A DNA stretch of 21,785 nt from an uncultured Bacilli bacterium (lineage in GTDB: Bacteria > Bacillota_I > Bacilli_A > RF39 > UBA660): contig CAJUGE010000019.1 of assembly GCA_910586295.1 (NCBI GenBank), positions 1-21,785 on the forward strand, read 5' to 3'. Both the position numbers and the translations under genes were made by a program. The stretch's first letter is position 1. Each line of letters begins with the position of its first letter. The notes below the pieces were generated by a model. The model searched no databases. It was not told the DNA's origin and saw nothing but the letters and a program-made list of their open reading frames with translations. This document shows positions 14,773 through 21,746 of this stretch, piece after piece.

Positions 14773-14813
14773 TGCTAATAAGCCCTACACTTTACGTCCA
14801 AAACGTGCAGTGG
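14758..14813. other. Possible three-way-junction structure after the nuclease-domain gene
   Basis: Nested complements CCACTG/CAGTGG (14758-14763, 14808-14813), GTGTA/TACAC (14763-14767, 14786-14790) and ACGT/ACGT (14794-14797, 14803-14806) could fold as two hairpins inside a closing stem. There is no T run on the plus strand. The stems are short, so this is weak. The remaining stretch to 14952 holds no supported gene. Confidence 0.3.
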
Positions 14814-14952
14814 TACAAGTTTCCTTTATGTATTTAATAATACCACAATCTAATATAAATGTAAATATAGTGTCCAGAACAATATTATAAATAATTTTAT
14901 AGAATCTTGTTAAATCATCTCTATAAACCTTTTTAGATATTTTTTTATCATT

Positions 14953-14981
14953 TTCGTCATATTTCGACATCATTCGACAAA
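14953..14981 (+). promoter_or_regulatory. Three phased Spo0A boxes upstream of the histidine kinase
   Basis: On the minus strand the 9-mers TTTGTCGAA (14973-14981), GATGTCGAA (14963-14971) and TATGACGAA (14953-14961) follow each other at exactly 10-bp intervals. All carry the TGNCGAA core of the Spo0A binding site, and the first is a perfect consensus box. They lie 32-60 bp before the kinase start, where Spo0A would sit at and upstream of the -35 of a promoter with a -10 near TATTAT (14991-14999), which itself has no -35 match. This is the usual arrangement at Spo0A-activated promoters. Confidence 0.75.
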
Positions 14982-15012
14982 ACTATTTGATATTATTATC
15001 TCGGTGATAAAT

Positions 15013-16239
15013 ATGGATATAATTAAAATTATGATTATAAATGGAATACTAATAGTTTTCCCAATACTAATTTATGAATACTTCTACATTTACATGCAAA
15101 ACTTAAAAAAAGAAAAAATAGAAATATTACTTAATTTCGCACTTTTAATAAGTTTATATTTATCCATGTATATAAAAGATTCTATTCCACTAACATTTCA
15201 ATTTTCTGGATTAATACTTCCAGTAATAATATCGTATCTTGTAAAAATACCAAAAACTGCAGTTTTAATAAGTATCATTATTGGAGAATATATAATCAGA
15301 GATTTAAACTATAATATTATATTAGTAACATCCTATTTTATATCATTATTCTTTATTTATACTGTGTATAACAGAACGAACAAAAACGAAAATTTCTTAC
15401 TAAAATCATATACATTCCTAACCACTATAGCAATACTTTTAAATGAAATTCCTCAAATTATTAATAATAAGACTCTAATTTTAGATACTATACTCTCAAT
15501 AATAATATTTATTTTACTTACAAAGATAATAAGCATTATGTTAAAAGAAGCTACTAACATAATGAGTTTACACTCTAATCTTAAAGAATTTGAAAAAGAA
15601 AAATCAATTAGGCTATCATTATTCAAAATAACACATGAAATAAAAAATCCAATCGCAGTAGTAAAAGGCTATTTGGACATGTTTGATTCAAAAAATCTAG
15701 AAAAAAGTGAAAAATATGTAGGTATAATGAAAAATGAAATAGATAGAACTTTAAACCTACTAACTGACTTTATGGAATTTACTAAAATAAAAGTAGAAAG
15801 AAAAGAAACAGATTTTAATGCTTTAATAGATGACGTTAAAGAAGTTTTAATACCATTCTTCATAGCCAAAAATATATCATATTACTTTGAAGTCGAAGAA
15901 GATTTACATATAAATATTGATTATCTAAGAATGAAACAAGTAATTTTAAATATAATAAAAAATGCAGTCGAAGCATGTGAAAAAGACTTTGGACACGTTT
16001 CAACTACAATTTTCACAGACACTGAATCTCTTTGCATTTACGTTAAAGATAATGGTTCTGGTATGAACAAAGAAATACTAAATAATATTCTTACTCCATT
16101 TTATACAACAAAAGAAAAAGGTACAGGTCTAGGTGTTAGCTTAAGTAAAGAAATAATCGAAGCACACGGTGGTAACTTAAGCTATACCTCTGATTTAGGT
16201 AAAGGCACAGTATGTAAAATAACTCTACCTAAAAATTAA
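15013..16239 (+). CDS. Membrane sensor histidine kinase, sporulation (KinB/KinD-like) type
   Basis: From the ATG at 15013 (408 aa; GGTGAT just upstream, preferred to the GTG at 15004) there are about six hydrophobic segments in the first 175 residues with almost no loops, a layout like KinB-type sensors. A HisKA domain follows with FKITHEIKNP (phospho-acceptor His208) and GYLDMF. The HATPase domain has an N box NIIKNAVEAC, a G1 box DNGSGM, an F box TPFYTTKEKG and a G2 box GTGLGVSLSKEIIEAHGG. No response regulator is adjacent, as is usual for kinases feeding the Spo0A phosphorelay or phosphorylating Spo0A directly. With the Spo0A boxes upstream, this suggests a positive loop: kinase to Spo0A to kinase gene. 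The signal sensed is unknown. Confidence 0.92.
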   Translation: MDIIKIMIINGILIVFPILIYEYFYIYMQNLKKEKIEILLNFALLISLYLSMYIKDSIPLTFQFSGLILPVIISYLVKIPKTAVLISIIIGEYIIRDLNYNIILVTSYFISLFFIYTVYNRTNKNENFLLKSYTFLTTIAILLNEIPQIINNKTLILDTILSIIIFILLTKIISIMLKEATNIMSLHSNLKEFEKEKSIRLSLFKITHEIKNPIAVVKGYLDMFDSKNLEKSEKYVGIMKNEIDRTLNLLTDFMEFTKIKVERKETDFNALIDDVKEVLIPFFIAKNISYYFEVEEDLHINIDYLRMKQVILNIIKNAVEACEKDFGHVSTTIFTDTESLCIYVKDNGSGMNKEILNNILTPFYTTKEKGTGLGVSLSKEIIEAHGGNLSYTSDLGKGTVCKITLPKN

Positions 16240-16436
16240 TAAAAATATGGTGGTCTTGGTCCATACATTGGTCCATACATTGGACCATATGGTCTAGGTC
16301 TAGGATTAGTAACTGCAACTGCTGCACCACCAGTAAATGCACCTAATAAAAATGGTCCTACAAAAGGAGCAAATGCTATTCTATCGTCCTTTTTATAAGA
16401 TATTTTTCTAGGCATATAATTATAATTTTGATACAT
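16236..16436 (-). CDS. Small Pro/Tyr/Gly-rich protein (66 aa), possibly spore-associated
   Basis: The product starts MYQNYNYMPRK, has one Gly/Ala-rich hydrophobic stretch (about 22-45, FAPFVGPFLLGAFTGGAAVAV) and ends in RPRPYGP with short YGPM repeats and PPYFY. Tyr/Pro/Gly-rich tails next to a glycine-rich hydrophobic stretch occur in small spore-coat or envelope proteins of clostridia; that is only resemblance. The ATG at 16436 is chosen because AGAGG stands 8 bases before it. The ribosome site and start lie in or just after a terminator-like hairpin (16437-16472). The stop overlaps the stop of the convergent kinase gene by 2-3 bases. Confidence 0.7.
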   Translation of the reverse strand: MYQNYNYMPRKISYKKDDRIAFAPFVGPFLLGAFTGGAAVAVTNPRPRPYGPMYGPMYGPRPPYFY

Positions 16437-16472
16437 AAAAAACACCTCTTACTTTAATGTATGAAGTGTTTT
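16437..16472 (-). terminator. Terminator-like hairpin overlapping the small gene's ribosome site
   Basis: Minus strand AAAACACTTC (16463-16472) pairs with GAGGTGTTTT (16439-16448; one G-U), with a 14-base loop and two further T before the ATG. It can end the phosphoesterase-like transcript, and at the same time it hides the AGAGG ribosome site of the next gene. Confidence 0.6.
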
Positions 16473-17337
16473 AATTTTTGTATAGGCTCTTCAATCTAAA
16501 GAAATTAAACGATGGTCTATTATTGAGTCTCATACCAGTTTCTAAAGTCCCAAAACCACTTGAAATATATACATTAATTCCATCTATCTGGTATATATCT
16601 TCATAATAACTCATACTTCCTTCATTTCTAAACAAACCACCATAAAATGGAACTCTTATCTCTCCACCCAAAGAATTTCCAGCAAATATTACATCTGGCT
16701 TATTAATATTATCTTTTACCTTATCAATAATATCACCTTCATGTGTAAAGAGTATAGTATAACATGTTGGATTACTAGATTTAAATTCAAAACTAGTTTC
16801 CAAATTATAAGCACCTTTAACATAACTACTTACTCCAACTAAACATATAGGAGTATTTTCATTTATATAAATATTTTCTTCTTTATTTTCTAAAAGTATA
16901 AAGTTACTATTAGTATAGATTTTTGTAACTTCACTATCATCATAAACTCCACTTACACTATATTTACCTAAATTAGCATCTATTTTATTAAGTTCTTCAC
17001 TAATATTATCTACTTCATCAGCACTTAATTTATATCCTTTAGAAATGAGACCTCCACCAAACAAAACTATATCTGGTTTTAATAAATTTATCTTTTCCAC
17101 ACTAGCTTTTATCATTTCTAGCCCATCATTACCCGCATATAAAAAATCACTAAAATAAACTATTTTAACACCACTAAAATTACTAGGAATATTCTCACTA
17201 CTTATTCTATATTCTTTTACTCTTACCCCACTAGTTCCAACATACTTAGCATAAATAAATACACACACTATAACTAAAAAGATAACTATAACTGTATTTA
17301 TCAAAACATTACTCTTTTTCTTCTTTTCTTCTTCCAT
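16471..17337 (-). CDS. Membrane-anchored metallophosphoesterase-fold protein lacking metal ligands
   Basis: The 288-aa protein has an N-terminal membrane anchor (about 12-31) and the sequence skeleton of YkuE/YaeI-type calcineurin-like phosphoesterases. The metal-binding motifs are mostly replaced: DLH is DFL (Asp64 kept, His lost at 66), GD is GG (96), GNHD is GVYD (131-132), and GHTHGG is GNSLGG (221, 223). His199 in THEGD and the following GGEIRVP and SSGFGT are kept. It therefore looks like a full-length, intact pseudoenzyme outside the cytoplasm rather than a decaying gene. It starts 3 bp after the CPBP protease gene, with no clear ribosome site, so translation is probably coupled. It might bind a lipid or act as a partner of the protease; both are inference. 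Confidence 0.8.
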   Translation of the reverse strand: MEEEKKKKSNVLINTVIVIFLVIVCVFIYAKYVGTSGVRVKEYRISSENIPSNFSGVKIVYFSDFLYAGNDGLEMIKASVEKINLLKPDIVLFGGGLISKGYKLSADEVDNISEELNKIDANLGKYSVSGVYDDSEVTKIYTNSNFILLENKEENIYINENTPICLVGVSSYVKGAYNLETSFEFKSSNPTCYTILFTHEGDIIDKVKDNINKPDVIFAGNSLGGEIRVPFYGGLFRNEGSMSYYEDIYQIDGINVYISSGFGTLETGMRLNNRPSFNFFRLKSLYKN

Positions 17338-17340
17338 ATA

Positions 17341-18045
17341 TTACACCATAAAAGACACTGCCATAAAACTAATAAAATTATGTAATGCATGTAAAACCAT
17401 ACTAGAATATATATTGTCTGTCTTAGCATAAATATAACCAAAAGCATATCCTAAAGCTCCATAAGGAATAACGTAAAAATATTCTAATATTGAACTAGTA
17501 TTCGCAAAAACAATATGAGCAAGCCCAAACATAATTGCAGTTACCAAAGGAAACCACTTGTCACTAAAAACCATTCTTCTAATTCCAAATCTAAAAATCA
17601 TTTCTTCAACAAAAGGTGCCATTATAACTACAGAATAAAAACCTAAAAATAAATTTCCACTAATAAACTCACGGTTGGCTTCTTCATTAGCAGCTATATC
17701 ACCTGTTACATAAGAAAGAATAACATTACTAACTGCCATAACAGCAAAACCTATTACCCAACATTTAATTCCATCACTAAAATATCTTGAAAAATTTCTA
17801 CCATAATCTTTTAACTTTCCTAAAAGCATCTTACGATAAACGATTATCAAGATAAAAACAAATGCAGTATTTCCTATCATCATTGCACTATTTTCACTTA
17901 TATGTAAACTATAATAAAACACACTTCCAACCAAAGATGGAATAAGCAAATAACCCATAAAAGTTAATATAAATATTCCTAATCCTTTCAAAAACTTTTG
18001 AAACTTTGTATCTTCATTTACTACTATTTTTTCATTATTTTCCAT
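17341..18045 (-). CDS. CPBP-family intramembrane metalloprotease
   Basis: Seven or eight hydrophobic segments across 234 aa carry the CPBP (CAAX protease and bacteriocin-processing, Abi) signature. It consists of EEMIFR (147-152; Glu147, Glu148, Arg152), FGLAH (173-177; His177) and a third motif HALHN (His219, His222, Asn223). These are the residues that bind zinc or form the glutamate-type active site in Rce1-like proteases. Members process bacteriocins, give self-immunity or act on lipoproteins; the substrate here is unknown. A TATAAT lies about 15-20 bp before the start, but a clear -35 and ribosome site are not seen. The gene forms a unit with the phosphoesterase-like gene. Confidence 0.9.
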   Translation of the reverse strand: MENNEKIVVNEDTKFQKFLKGLGIFILTFMGYLLIPSLVGSVFYYSLHISENSAMMIGNTAFVFILIIVYRKMLLGKLKDYGRNFSRYFSDGIKCWVIGFAVMAVSNVILSYVTGDIAANEEANREFISGNLFLGFYSVVIMAPFVEEMIFRFGIRRMVFSDKWFPLVTAIMFGLAHIVFANTSSILEYFYVIPYGALGYAFGYIYAKTDNIYSSMVLHALHNFISFMAVSFMV

Positions 18046-18080
18046 ATCTCATCACAACACTATTATACAAAACTTCACAT

Positions 18081-18108
18081 AAAAATAAAACCCCTAACTA
18101 GGAGTTTT
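18081..18108 (-). terminator. Intrinsic terminator after the 18113-18586 gene
   Basis: Minus strand AAAACTCC (18101-18108) pairs with GGGGTTTT (18087-18094, one G-U), followed by ATTTTT (18081-18086). Confidence 0.85.
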
Positions 18109-18112
18109 ACAT

Positions 18113-18586
18113 TTATCTACTTATTCTTGGTTTATATATCTTTGGAAATTTATTTAGATAAATCCTACTTCCAAGATCCATCTCTAATCCCATTCTTCTT
18201 AATCTAGCCTCAAGTAAAGCATTAAAACTAACAGAGGCTCCCTTACGTCTTGATTCTTCTTTAAAATATCCTTCTAAAATCTCTTGAGCTATCATATTTC
18301 TTAACTGTTTTTCTTTCTTTAATTCTTCAGAAAGTATTGAAAAATAAAATGCAGGAAAATCAAATCTACTTGACAATTTAAATAACCTCTCTAAAGCACT
18401 ATTTTGACGACTAGCCTCAGCCTTGATTGCTAATACTAATGATAAACTTACATTATCTCTTCTCTCTTTCTCAAGAGACAAAAATGCACTTAATTCATCT
18501 TGAGTACTAGCAAAAATTTTAAAAAGTTCATCACTTTCAAGAATCATACTCAAAATATCATTCTCTTTTTCTTTTATTTTTTCCAT
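18113..18586 (-). CDS. Hypothetical helical protein (157 aa)
   Basis: Not recognised. It is almost wholly alpha-helical, rich in Leu, Glu, Lys and Arg, without membrane segments. The centre (residues about 30-105) has regularly spaced leucines, suggesting a helical bundle or coiled coil, and the last 30 residues (RRMGLEMDLGSRIYLNKFPKIYKPRISR) are basic. It has its own promoter (18613-18641), a strong ribosome site (AGAGGGGG) and its own terminator, so it is a single-gene unit between tyrS and the protease genes. The basic tail could contact nucleic acid or membrane; no evidence decides. Confidence 0.75.
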   Translation of the reverse strand: MEKIKEKENDILSMILESDELFKIFASTQDELSAFLSLEKERRDNVSLSLVLAIKAEASRQNSALERLFKLSSRFDFPAFYFSILSEELKKEKQLRNMIAQEILEGYFKEESRRKGASVSFNALLEARLRRMGLEMDLGSRIYLNKFPKIYKPRISR

Positions 18587-18612
18587 CTTAATTCCCCCTC
18601 TAACTATTTATA

Positions 18613-18641
18613 ATTGTAACATATAATATCCTTAAAGTCAA
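18613..18641 (-). promoter_or_regulatory. Promoter of the 18113-18586 gene
   Basis: TTGACT (18636-18641), 17-bp spacer, TACAAT (18613-18618) on the minus strand, about 25 bases before the start. Confidence 0.8.
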
Positions 18642-18668
18642 CATATTTGTAAATTATTTTGTACTATT

Positions 18669-19850
18669 TTAATTTTGAACTTTAATAATATTCTTCTTAC
18701 CCTTCTGTAAAATAGTATCATTAATCTCTATAGTAGCATTCACATCACTTATCTTATCCGCGTTAACTTTAACCCCACCTTGCTCGACCATACGCCTAGC
18801 CTCACTCTTAGATGGACAAAGACCAGTCTCTACAAGTAAATCTACTATATTATATTCACTTTTCTCCACTTTAACAGTAGGCATATTATCACTTACTTTA
18901 CCACTAAACACTTCTTCACTTGTTTTCTTAGCAAGTTCTGCTTCTTCCACGCCATGTAAAAACTTAACTACTTCATAAGCAAGTCTCTTACCAGCCTCAC
19001 GTTTCTCTGGTTCACATTTCAAACTTTCTTCTAAAACACTAATCTCATCCAAACTTAAAAATGTCAACTTCTTAAGATAATCTATAACCTTAGCATCCTC
19101 ACTATTAAGTAAAAACTGATACATTTCATAAGGACTTGTTTTCTCTTTAGAAAGCCATACTGCACCACTTTCACTCTTACCAAACTTAGTACCATCAGCC
19201 TTAGTTATAAGTGGCATAGTAAGCCCATAACATTCTGCATTATCTCCGTGTTTTTTACGAATTAACTCAAGTCCTGAAGTAATATTACCCCATTGGTCTT
19301 GCCCACCAACTTGTAAAGTAATACCTTTCTCATCATATAAATGTAAAAAATCTATAGACTGAAGTATCATATAAGAAAACTCAGTATAACTAATTCCACT
19401 CTCTAATCTTCTCTTAACAGTATCCTTACTAAGCATATAATTAACATTAAAAAACTTTCCATAATCTCTTAAATAATCAATAAAATTTACATCTTTATAC
19501 CAGTCATAATTATTAACTAACTCACAAGTAACTAAACTACTTATCAAATTTCTTAAGCCATTATAATTATGTTCAAGCGTCTCTTTACTAATAACATCCC
19601 TTTCACTAGTACTTCTAGGGTCTCCTATAAGTCCAGTACCACCACCTACTAATATATAAGGTGTATGCCCATGTTCTTTCATACGAATAGCCATTACAAG
19701 CCATATTAAATGACCTATATGTAAACTATCAGCAGTCGGATCTGTTCCAATATAAAATTTAAGTCCACCATTATTAATCTTATCGATTAAATCATCACTT
19801 GTAATACTCTCTACAAGTCCTCTCATCTTTAATTCTTCAAAAAATGTCAT
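18669..19850 (-). CDS. tyrS: Tyrosine--tRNA ligase
   Basis: This enzyme charges tRNA-Tyr. The 393-aa class I synthetase has HIGH (44-47), the tyrosine-binding region YTEFSYMILQ and GGQDQWGN, KFGKS (222-226) as the KMSKS-type loop, and a C-terminal S4 RNA-binding domain (VDLLVETGLCPSKSEARRMVEQGGVKVN). I take the ATG at 19850, with GGAGGAG 6-9 bases upstream; a reading to 19868 would start within the leader beyond the ribosome site. Expression is controlled by a T-box leader directly upstream. Confidence 0.97.
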   Translation of the reverse strand: MTFFEELKMRGLVESITSDDLIDKINNGGLKFYIGTDPTADSLHIGHLIWLVMAIRMKEHGHTPYILVGGGTGLIGDPRSTSERDVISKETLEHNYNGLRNLISSLVTCELVNNYDWYKDVNFIDYLRDYGKFFNVNYMLSKDTVKRRLESGISYTEFSYMILQSIDFLHLYDEKGITLQVGGQDQWGNITSGLELIRKKHGDNAECYGLTMPLITKADGTKFGKSESGAVWLSKEKTSPYEMYQFLLNSEDAKVIDYLKKLTFLSLDEISVLEESLKCEPEKREAGKRLAYEVVKFLHGVEEAELAKKTSEEVFSGKVSDNMPTVKVEKSEYNIVDLLVETGLCPSKSEARRMVEQGGVKVNADKISDVNATIEINDTILQKGKKNIIKVQN

Positions 19851-19866
19851 AAAATCTCCTCCAAAC

Positions 19867-19911
19867 AAAAAGGTACTACCACAAAGGACTAACTCTTAAG
19901 TCAGCGGTACC
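19867..19911 (-). terminator. T-box-controlled terminator of the tyrS leader
   Basis: GGTAC...GTACC closing stem with an inner GACT/AGTC helix, followed by TTTTT on the minus strand. It competes with the T-box antiterminator. Confidence 0.8.
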
Positions 19912-20076
19912 ACCTTAATTTATATTTCTATACTCTCAAAAATACTATAACGCGTATAAAACGTGTCTCACCTAAAGAATATGTAACTTCATTATAAATA
20001 TATATTGATTTACACCAAACATCAACTCTCTAAAAAATATTTTATAACTACTTTTATTCCCTCACTGGTTAACAAT
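19867..20076 (-). promoter_or_regulatory. T-box leader controlling tyrS
   Basis: The minus strand carries the diagnostic T-box AAGGTGGTACCGC (19904-19916), followed by a long terminator hairpin that begins GGTACC (19906-19911) and ends GTACC plus five T (19867-19876). Upstream sequence fits stem I: an AGAGAGTTGATG/GGTG-type distal part around 20010-20035 and, on its return strand, a UAC tyrosine codon followed by A (UAC = 19983-19985), a plausible specifier. In this mechanism, uncharged tRNA-Tyr stabilises the antiterminator and switches tyrS on. The T-box assignment is firm; the exact specifier position is inferred. Confidence 0.93.
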
Positions 20077-20082
20077 ACCTAG

Positions 20083-20111
20083 ATTATAGCACATAAAATT
20101 TGACAAAGCAA
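20083..20111 (-). promoter_or_regulatory. Promoter of tyrS
   Basis: TTGCTT (20106-20111), 17-bp spacer, perfect TATAAT (20083-20088) on the minus strand. It overlaps an oppositely directed promoter at 20100-20128. Confidence 0.75.
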
Positions 20112-20128
20112 ACAAATTATAGTAAAAT
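20100..20128 (+). promoter_or_regulatory. Plus-strand promoter of a candidate small RNA
   Basis: Perfect TTGACA (20100-20105), 17-bp spacer, TAAAAT (20123-20128). It is directed away from tyrS into a hairpin followed by six T. Its spacer includes the tyrS -35, so the two promoters probably exclude each other. Confidence 0.65.
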
Positions 20129-20134
20129 CAAACT

Positions 20135-20205
20135 ATAAAACAAGCGTGTAAGATTGGTCGGTACATTTACATAACATGTACTCCTCTCGTAAACGCTTGT
20201 TTTTT
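20135..20205 (+). ncRNA. Candidate small RNA with 11-bp closing stem and UCCUCUC loop
   Basis: From the expected start about 7 bases after the -10, the transcript would be about 70 nt. AAAACAAGCGT (20137-20147) pairs with ACGCTTGTTTT (20193-20203), and an inner hairpin GTACAT/ATGTAC (20161-20166, 20176-20181) carries a 9-base loop. Between the two stems lies a large internal loop with TCCTCTCG on its 3' side (20181-20189). A run of six T closes it, a proper intrinsic terminator. TCCTCTC is complementary to GAGAGGA-type ribosome sites such as that of the 2169-2390 gene, a feature of base-pairing small RNAs. On the other strand the same hairpin could serve as terminator for the 20204-20536 gene. 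No known RNA family was recognised. Confidence 0.55.
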
Positions 20206-20536
20206 AACATTTTAATCTTTGAACTCTATAATGATTTTCACCATTTAACATAGAAACAATTTCTATTTCTAAAATAAACAACTGACCATTAACACATACT
20301 TTACTAATATAATAATTCCAACTATTATATTTTTCTCTATTCTTATTTTCTATTCCTTGATTAACTAAGACCATATTCTTTATTACCAAATCTAAATTTT
20401 TTAAAATAATAAAATGTTCCACCAAATAATATTTTTGATTATTATAAAATATCTTTTCTATACTTTCTCTAATCCCTGCCTTAGAAACAATAATATTAAA
20501 ATCATTCCACAAAATTTTATTAGAAAAATATGGCAT
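20204..20536 (-). CDS. Fragment of a phage/polyvalent-protein domain (LPD3-like), 110 aa
   Basis: The sequence AGIRESIEKIF...KYNSWNYYISKVCVNGQLFILEIEIVSML...HYRVQRL resembles the C-terminal domains appended to large phage and conjugative-element polyvalent proteins (LPD3-type: a Gly-Ile/Val-Arg start, a W-Y strand, a hydrophobic strand and a final Y/H-x-x). Assignment is by pattern only. The ATG at 20536 lacks a ribosome site. The frame stays open upstream to a TAA near 20576, inside the repeat element, so the N-terminal part of a larger protein was probably removed when this end joined the element. It may not be expressed. A hairpin that can act as terminator follows directly. Confidence 0.45.
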   Translation of the reverse strand: MPYFSNKILWNDFNIIVSKAGIRESIEKIFYNNQKYYLVEHFIILKNLDLVIKNMVLVNQGIENKNREKYNSWNYYISKVCVNGQLFILEIEIVSMLNGENHYRVQRLKC

Positions 20537-20661
20537 TTTTGCGAGTACCTTTTTATAAGTTCTTAAGTGTCGTTATAACCTGTATTTATAAGTGTTTATG
20601 TTATTTTTATTTTTAGAGGATAATCATATATATTTTTATAATTTCTTATATTTTTGTTTTC

Positions 20662-20685
20662 AAAAGTAGTAAAAATGGTAGTAAA
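20662..20685. repeat. Att-like tandem motif, degenerate copy
   Basis: GTAGTAAA is repeated with a 12-bp period here, against 11 bp at 7443 and 8009. It is otherwise in the same place within the repeat element. No partner copy is visible between here and the end of the window. Confidence 0.5.
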
Positions 20686-20723
20686 TCTTTGGCAATTATT
20701 TTGTATAATCAATTTTAAACGTT

Positions 20724-20856
20724 AAAAAATACTATGCGATGTCATAGTATTGAAACATATCCATATAAGCGAGACTAGTGGCGTAGCCACAAAGTTCTCG
20801 CCATAATAAGGATAGTATTACCCTTATTATGTAGCATGAAGCATGTAGCAAATAAT
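20724..20856 (-). ncRNA. Candidate structured RNA, copy B
   Basis: Same order of hairpins as copy A: ATAATAAGG/CCTTATTAT (20822-20830 with 20803-20811), GCGAGA/TCTCGC (20796-20801 with 20769-20774) enclosing GTGG/CCAC, and a final AATACTATG/CATAGTATT stem (20743-20751 with 20728-20736) followed by TTTTT on the minus strand. Compared with copy A, the sixth pair of the second stem is A-T instead of G-C, so pairing is kept, and the other differences in this part fall mainly in loops. A TATAAT occurs about 15 bases before the conserved 5' end (20866-20871), a possible -10 without a good -35. Otherwise the RNA may be the 3' end of the racemase transcript. Confidence 0.6.
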
Positions 20857-20921
20857 TTTTAGTAATTATAACAATAAACTATTGCTAAAGAAAGGTCCAT
20901 TTTATGGCTAATATTTTTTTG

Positions 20922-21623
20922 TTAATTTTTTTCTAAAGAATAACCTACAATGGAATCAATATGCGATTGTGTTGTATCAAAAATTGGGATATCTAAATCT
21001 GCTTGTTTTACTAGCATTTCAATCTCTGTACATCCTAATATTACGCCTTTAATATCATTTTGCTGTATCATATTATTTATTACACTAATGTAATATTCTT
21101 TTGAACTATTTTTAATTTTACCCTTACATAACTCATCAAATATTATTCTATCAATTTCATTAATATTTTCATCATTTTGTGGAGTAATTACAGTTAAACC
21201 ATTAGTTCTTAATCTATCTATCAAAAAATCTTCAACCATTGTATATTTTGTTCCTAGAAGACCGACATTAGTGATATTACTTTCCTTGCATTTATCTGCA
21301 ACACAATCAGCAATATGGATCAAAGGTATATTAATTTGACCTTGAACATAATCAGCCAATTTGTGCATTGTATTAGTCGCTATAACAATATAGTCTGCTC
21401 CAGCATTTTCTAATGTTTTTGCTATAGTTGCAAGTTCAACTCCAATTTTATCCCACTCATTAGATAACATTAGTTTTCTAATATCTTCAAAATTCACATT
21501 ATATATAATCATTTTAGCACAAGTTAATCCACCAGCAAGCTCATTTACTTGATTGTTAATTCTTTCATAATAATGAATAGATGATTCGTAACTCATTCCC
21601 CCAATAATTCCAATTGTTTTCAT
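20922..21623 (-). CDS. Aspartate/glutamate racemase family protein, YgeA-like
   Basis: Members interconvert D- and L-aspartate or glutamate without cofactor, using two thiols or equivalents in a two-domain fold. The 233-aa product begins KTIGIIGGMSYESSIHYYERIN. The first catalytic position is Thr83 in ATNTMHK, where most racemases have Cys, and the second is Cys198 in LGCTEIE. The Thr/Cys pair is known from Escherichia coli YgeA, a racemase with preference for one direction. The sequence is complete, with a good GGAGGG ribosome site about 6 bases before the ATG. It may supply D-amino acids to the cell wall or degrade external ones. It lies just upstream of repeat copy B, as the 86-aa gene does for copy A. 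Confidence 0.9.
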   Translation of the reverse strand: MKTIGIIGGMSYESSIHYYERINNQVNELAGGLTCAKMIIYNVNFEDIRKLMLSNEWDKIGVELATIAKTLENAGADYIVIATNTMHKLADYVQGQINIPLIHIADCVADKCKESNITNVGLLGTKYTMVEDFLIDRLRTNGLTVITPQNDENINEIDRIIFDELCKGKIKNSSKEYYISVINNMIQQNDIKGVILGCTEIEMLVKQADLDIPIFDTTQSHIDSIVGYSLEKN

Positions 21624-21633
21624 AAAATCCCTC

Positions 21634-21720
21634 CAAACTACATATGGTAGTGTGTAAGGTTTATACCACTACCACTTGTTTTTCTCTTATAGTTCCTAGG
21701 TTTATATCCTAGGAACTTAA
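21634..21720 (-). promoter_or_regulatory. Structured leader of the racemase gene
   Basis: Two strong hairpins lie between the promoter and the start codon. On the minus strand these are GTTCCTAGG/CCTAGGAAC (about 21692-21716, 9 bp, 7-base loop) and TGGTAGTG/CACTACCA (about 21641-21672, 8 bp). Their loops share a TATAAACC motif. Upstream is the palindrome CCCTTAAGGG. The arrangement suggests RNA-level control, but it fits no riboswitch consensus that I know. Confidence 0.5.
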
Positions 21721-21746
21721 TACCTCCCCTTAAGGGAATGTATTTT

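Larger units (their letters stand above)
20553..20860 (-). repeat. Dispersed 0.3-kb repeat, copy B
   Basis: Collinear with 7334-7645, including GTTCTTAA(G/A)TGTCGTTATAA at the left end, the AT-rich spacer, the TAGTAAA-type motif, the terminator hairpin and the near-identical RNA core. It lies between a truncated phage-domain gene and the racemase gene. Confidence 0.85.

Noticed and set aside
14785..14973. Minus-strand 62-codon frame between the nuclease-domain gene and the kinase
   Set aside because: It has no ribosome site, its start lies in the Spo0A boxes, and its end lies in the foldable region after the preceding gene. It resembles no family.
21634..21720. Known riboswitch in the racemase leader
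   Set aside because: The hairpins are clear, but no conserved core of a riboswitch class that I know could be found, so it is reported only as a structured leader.
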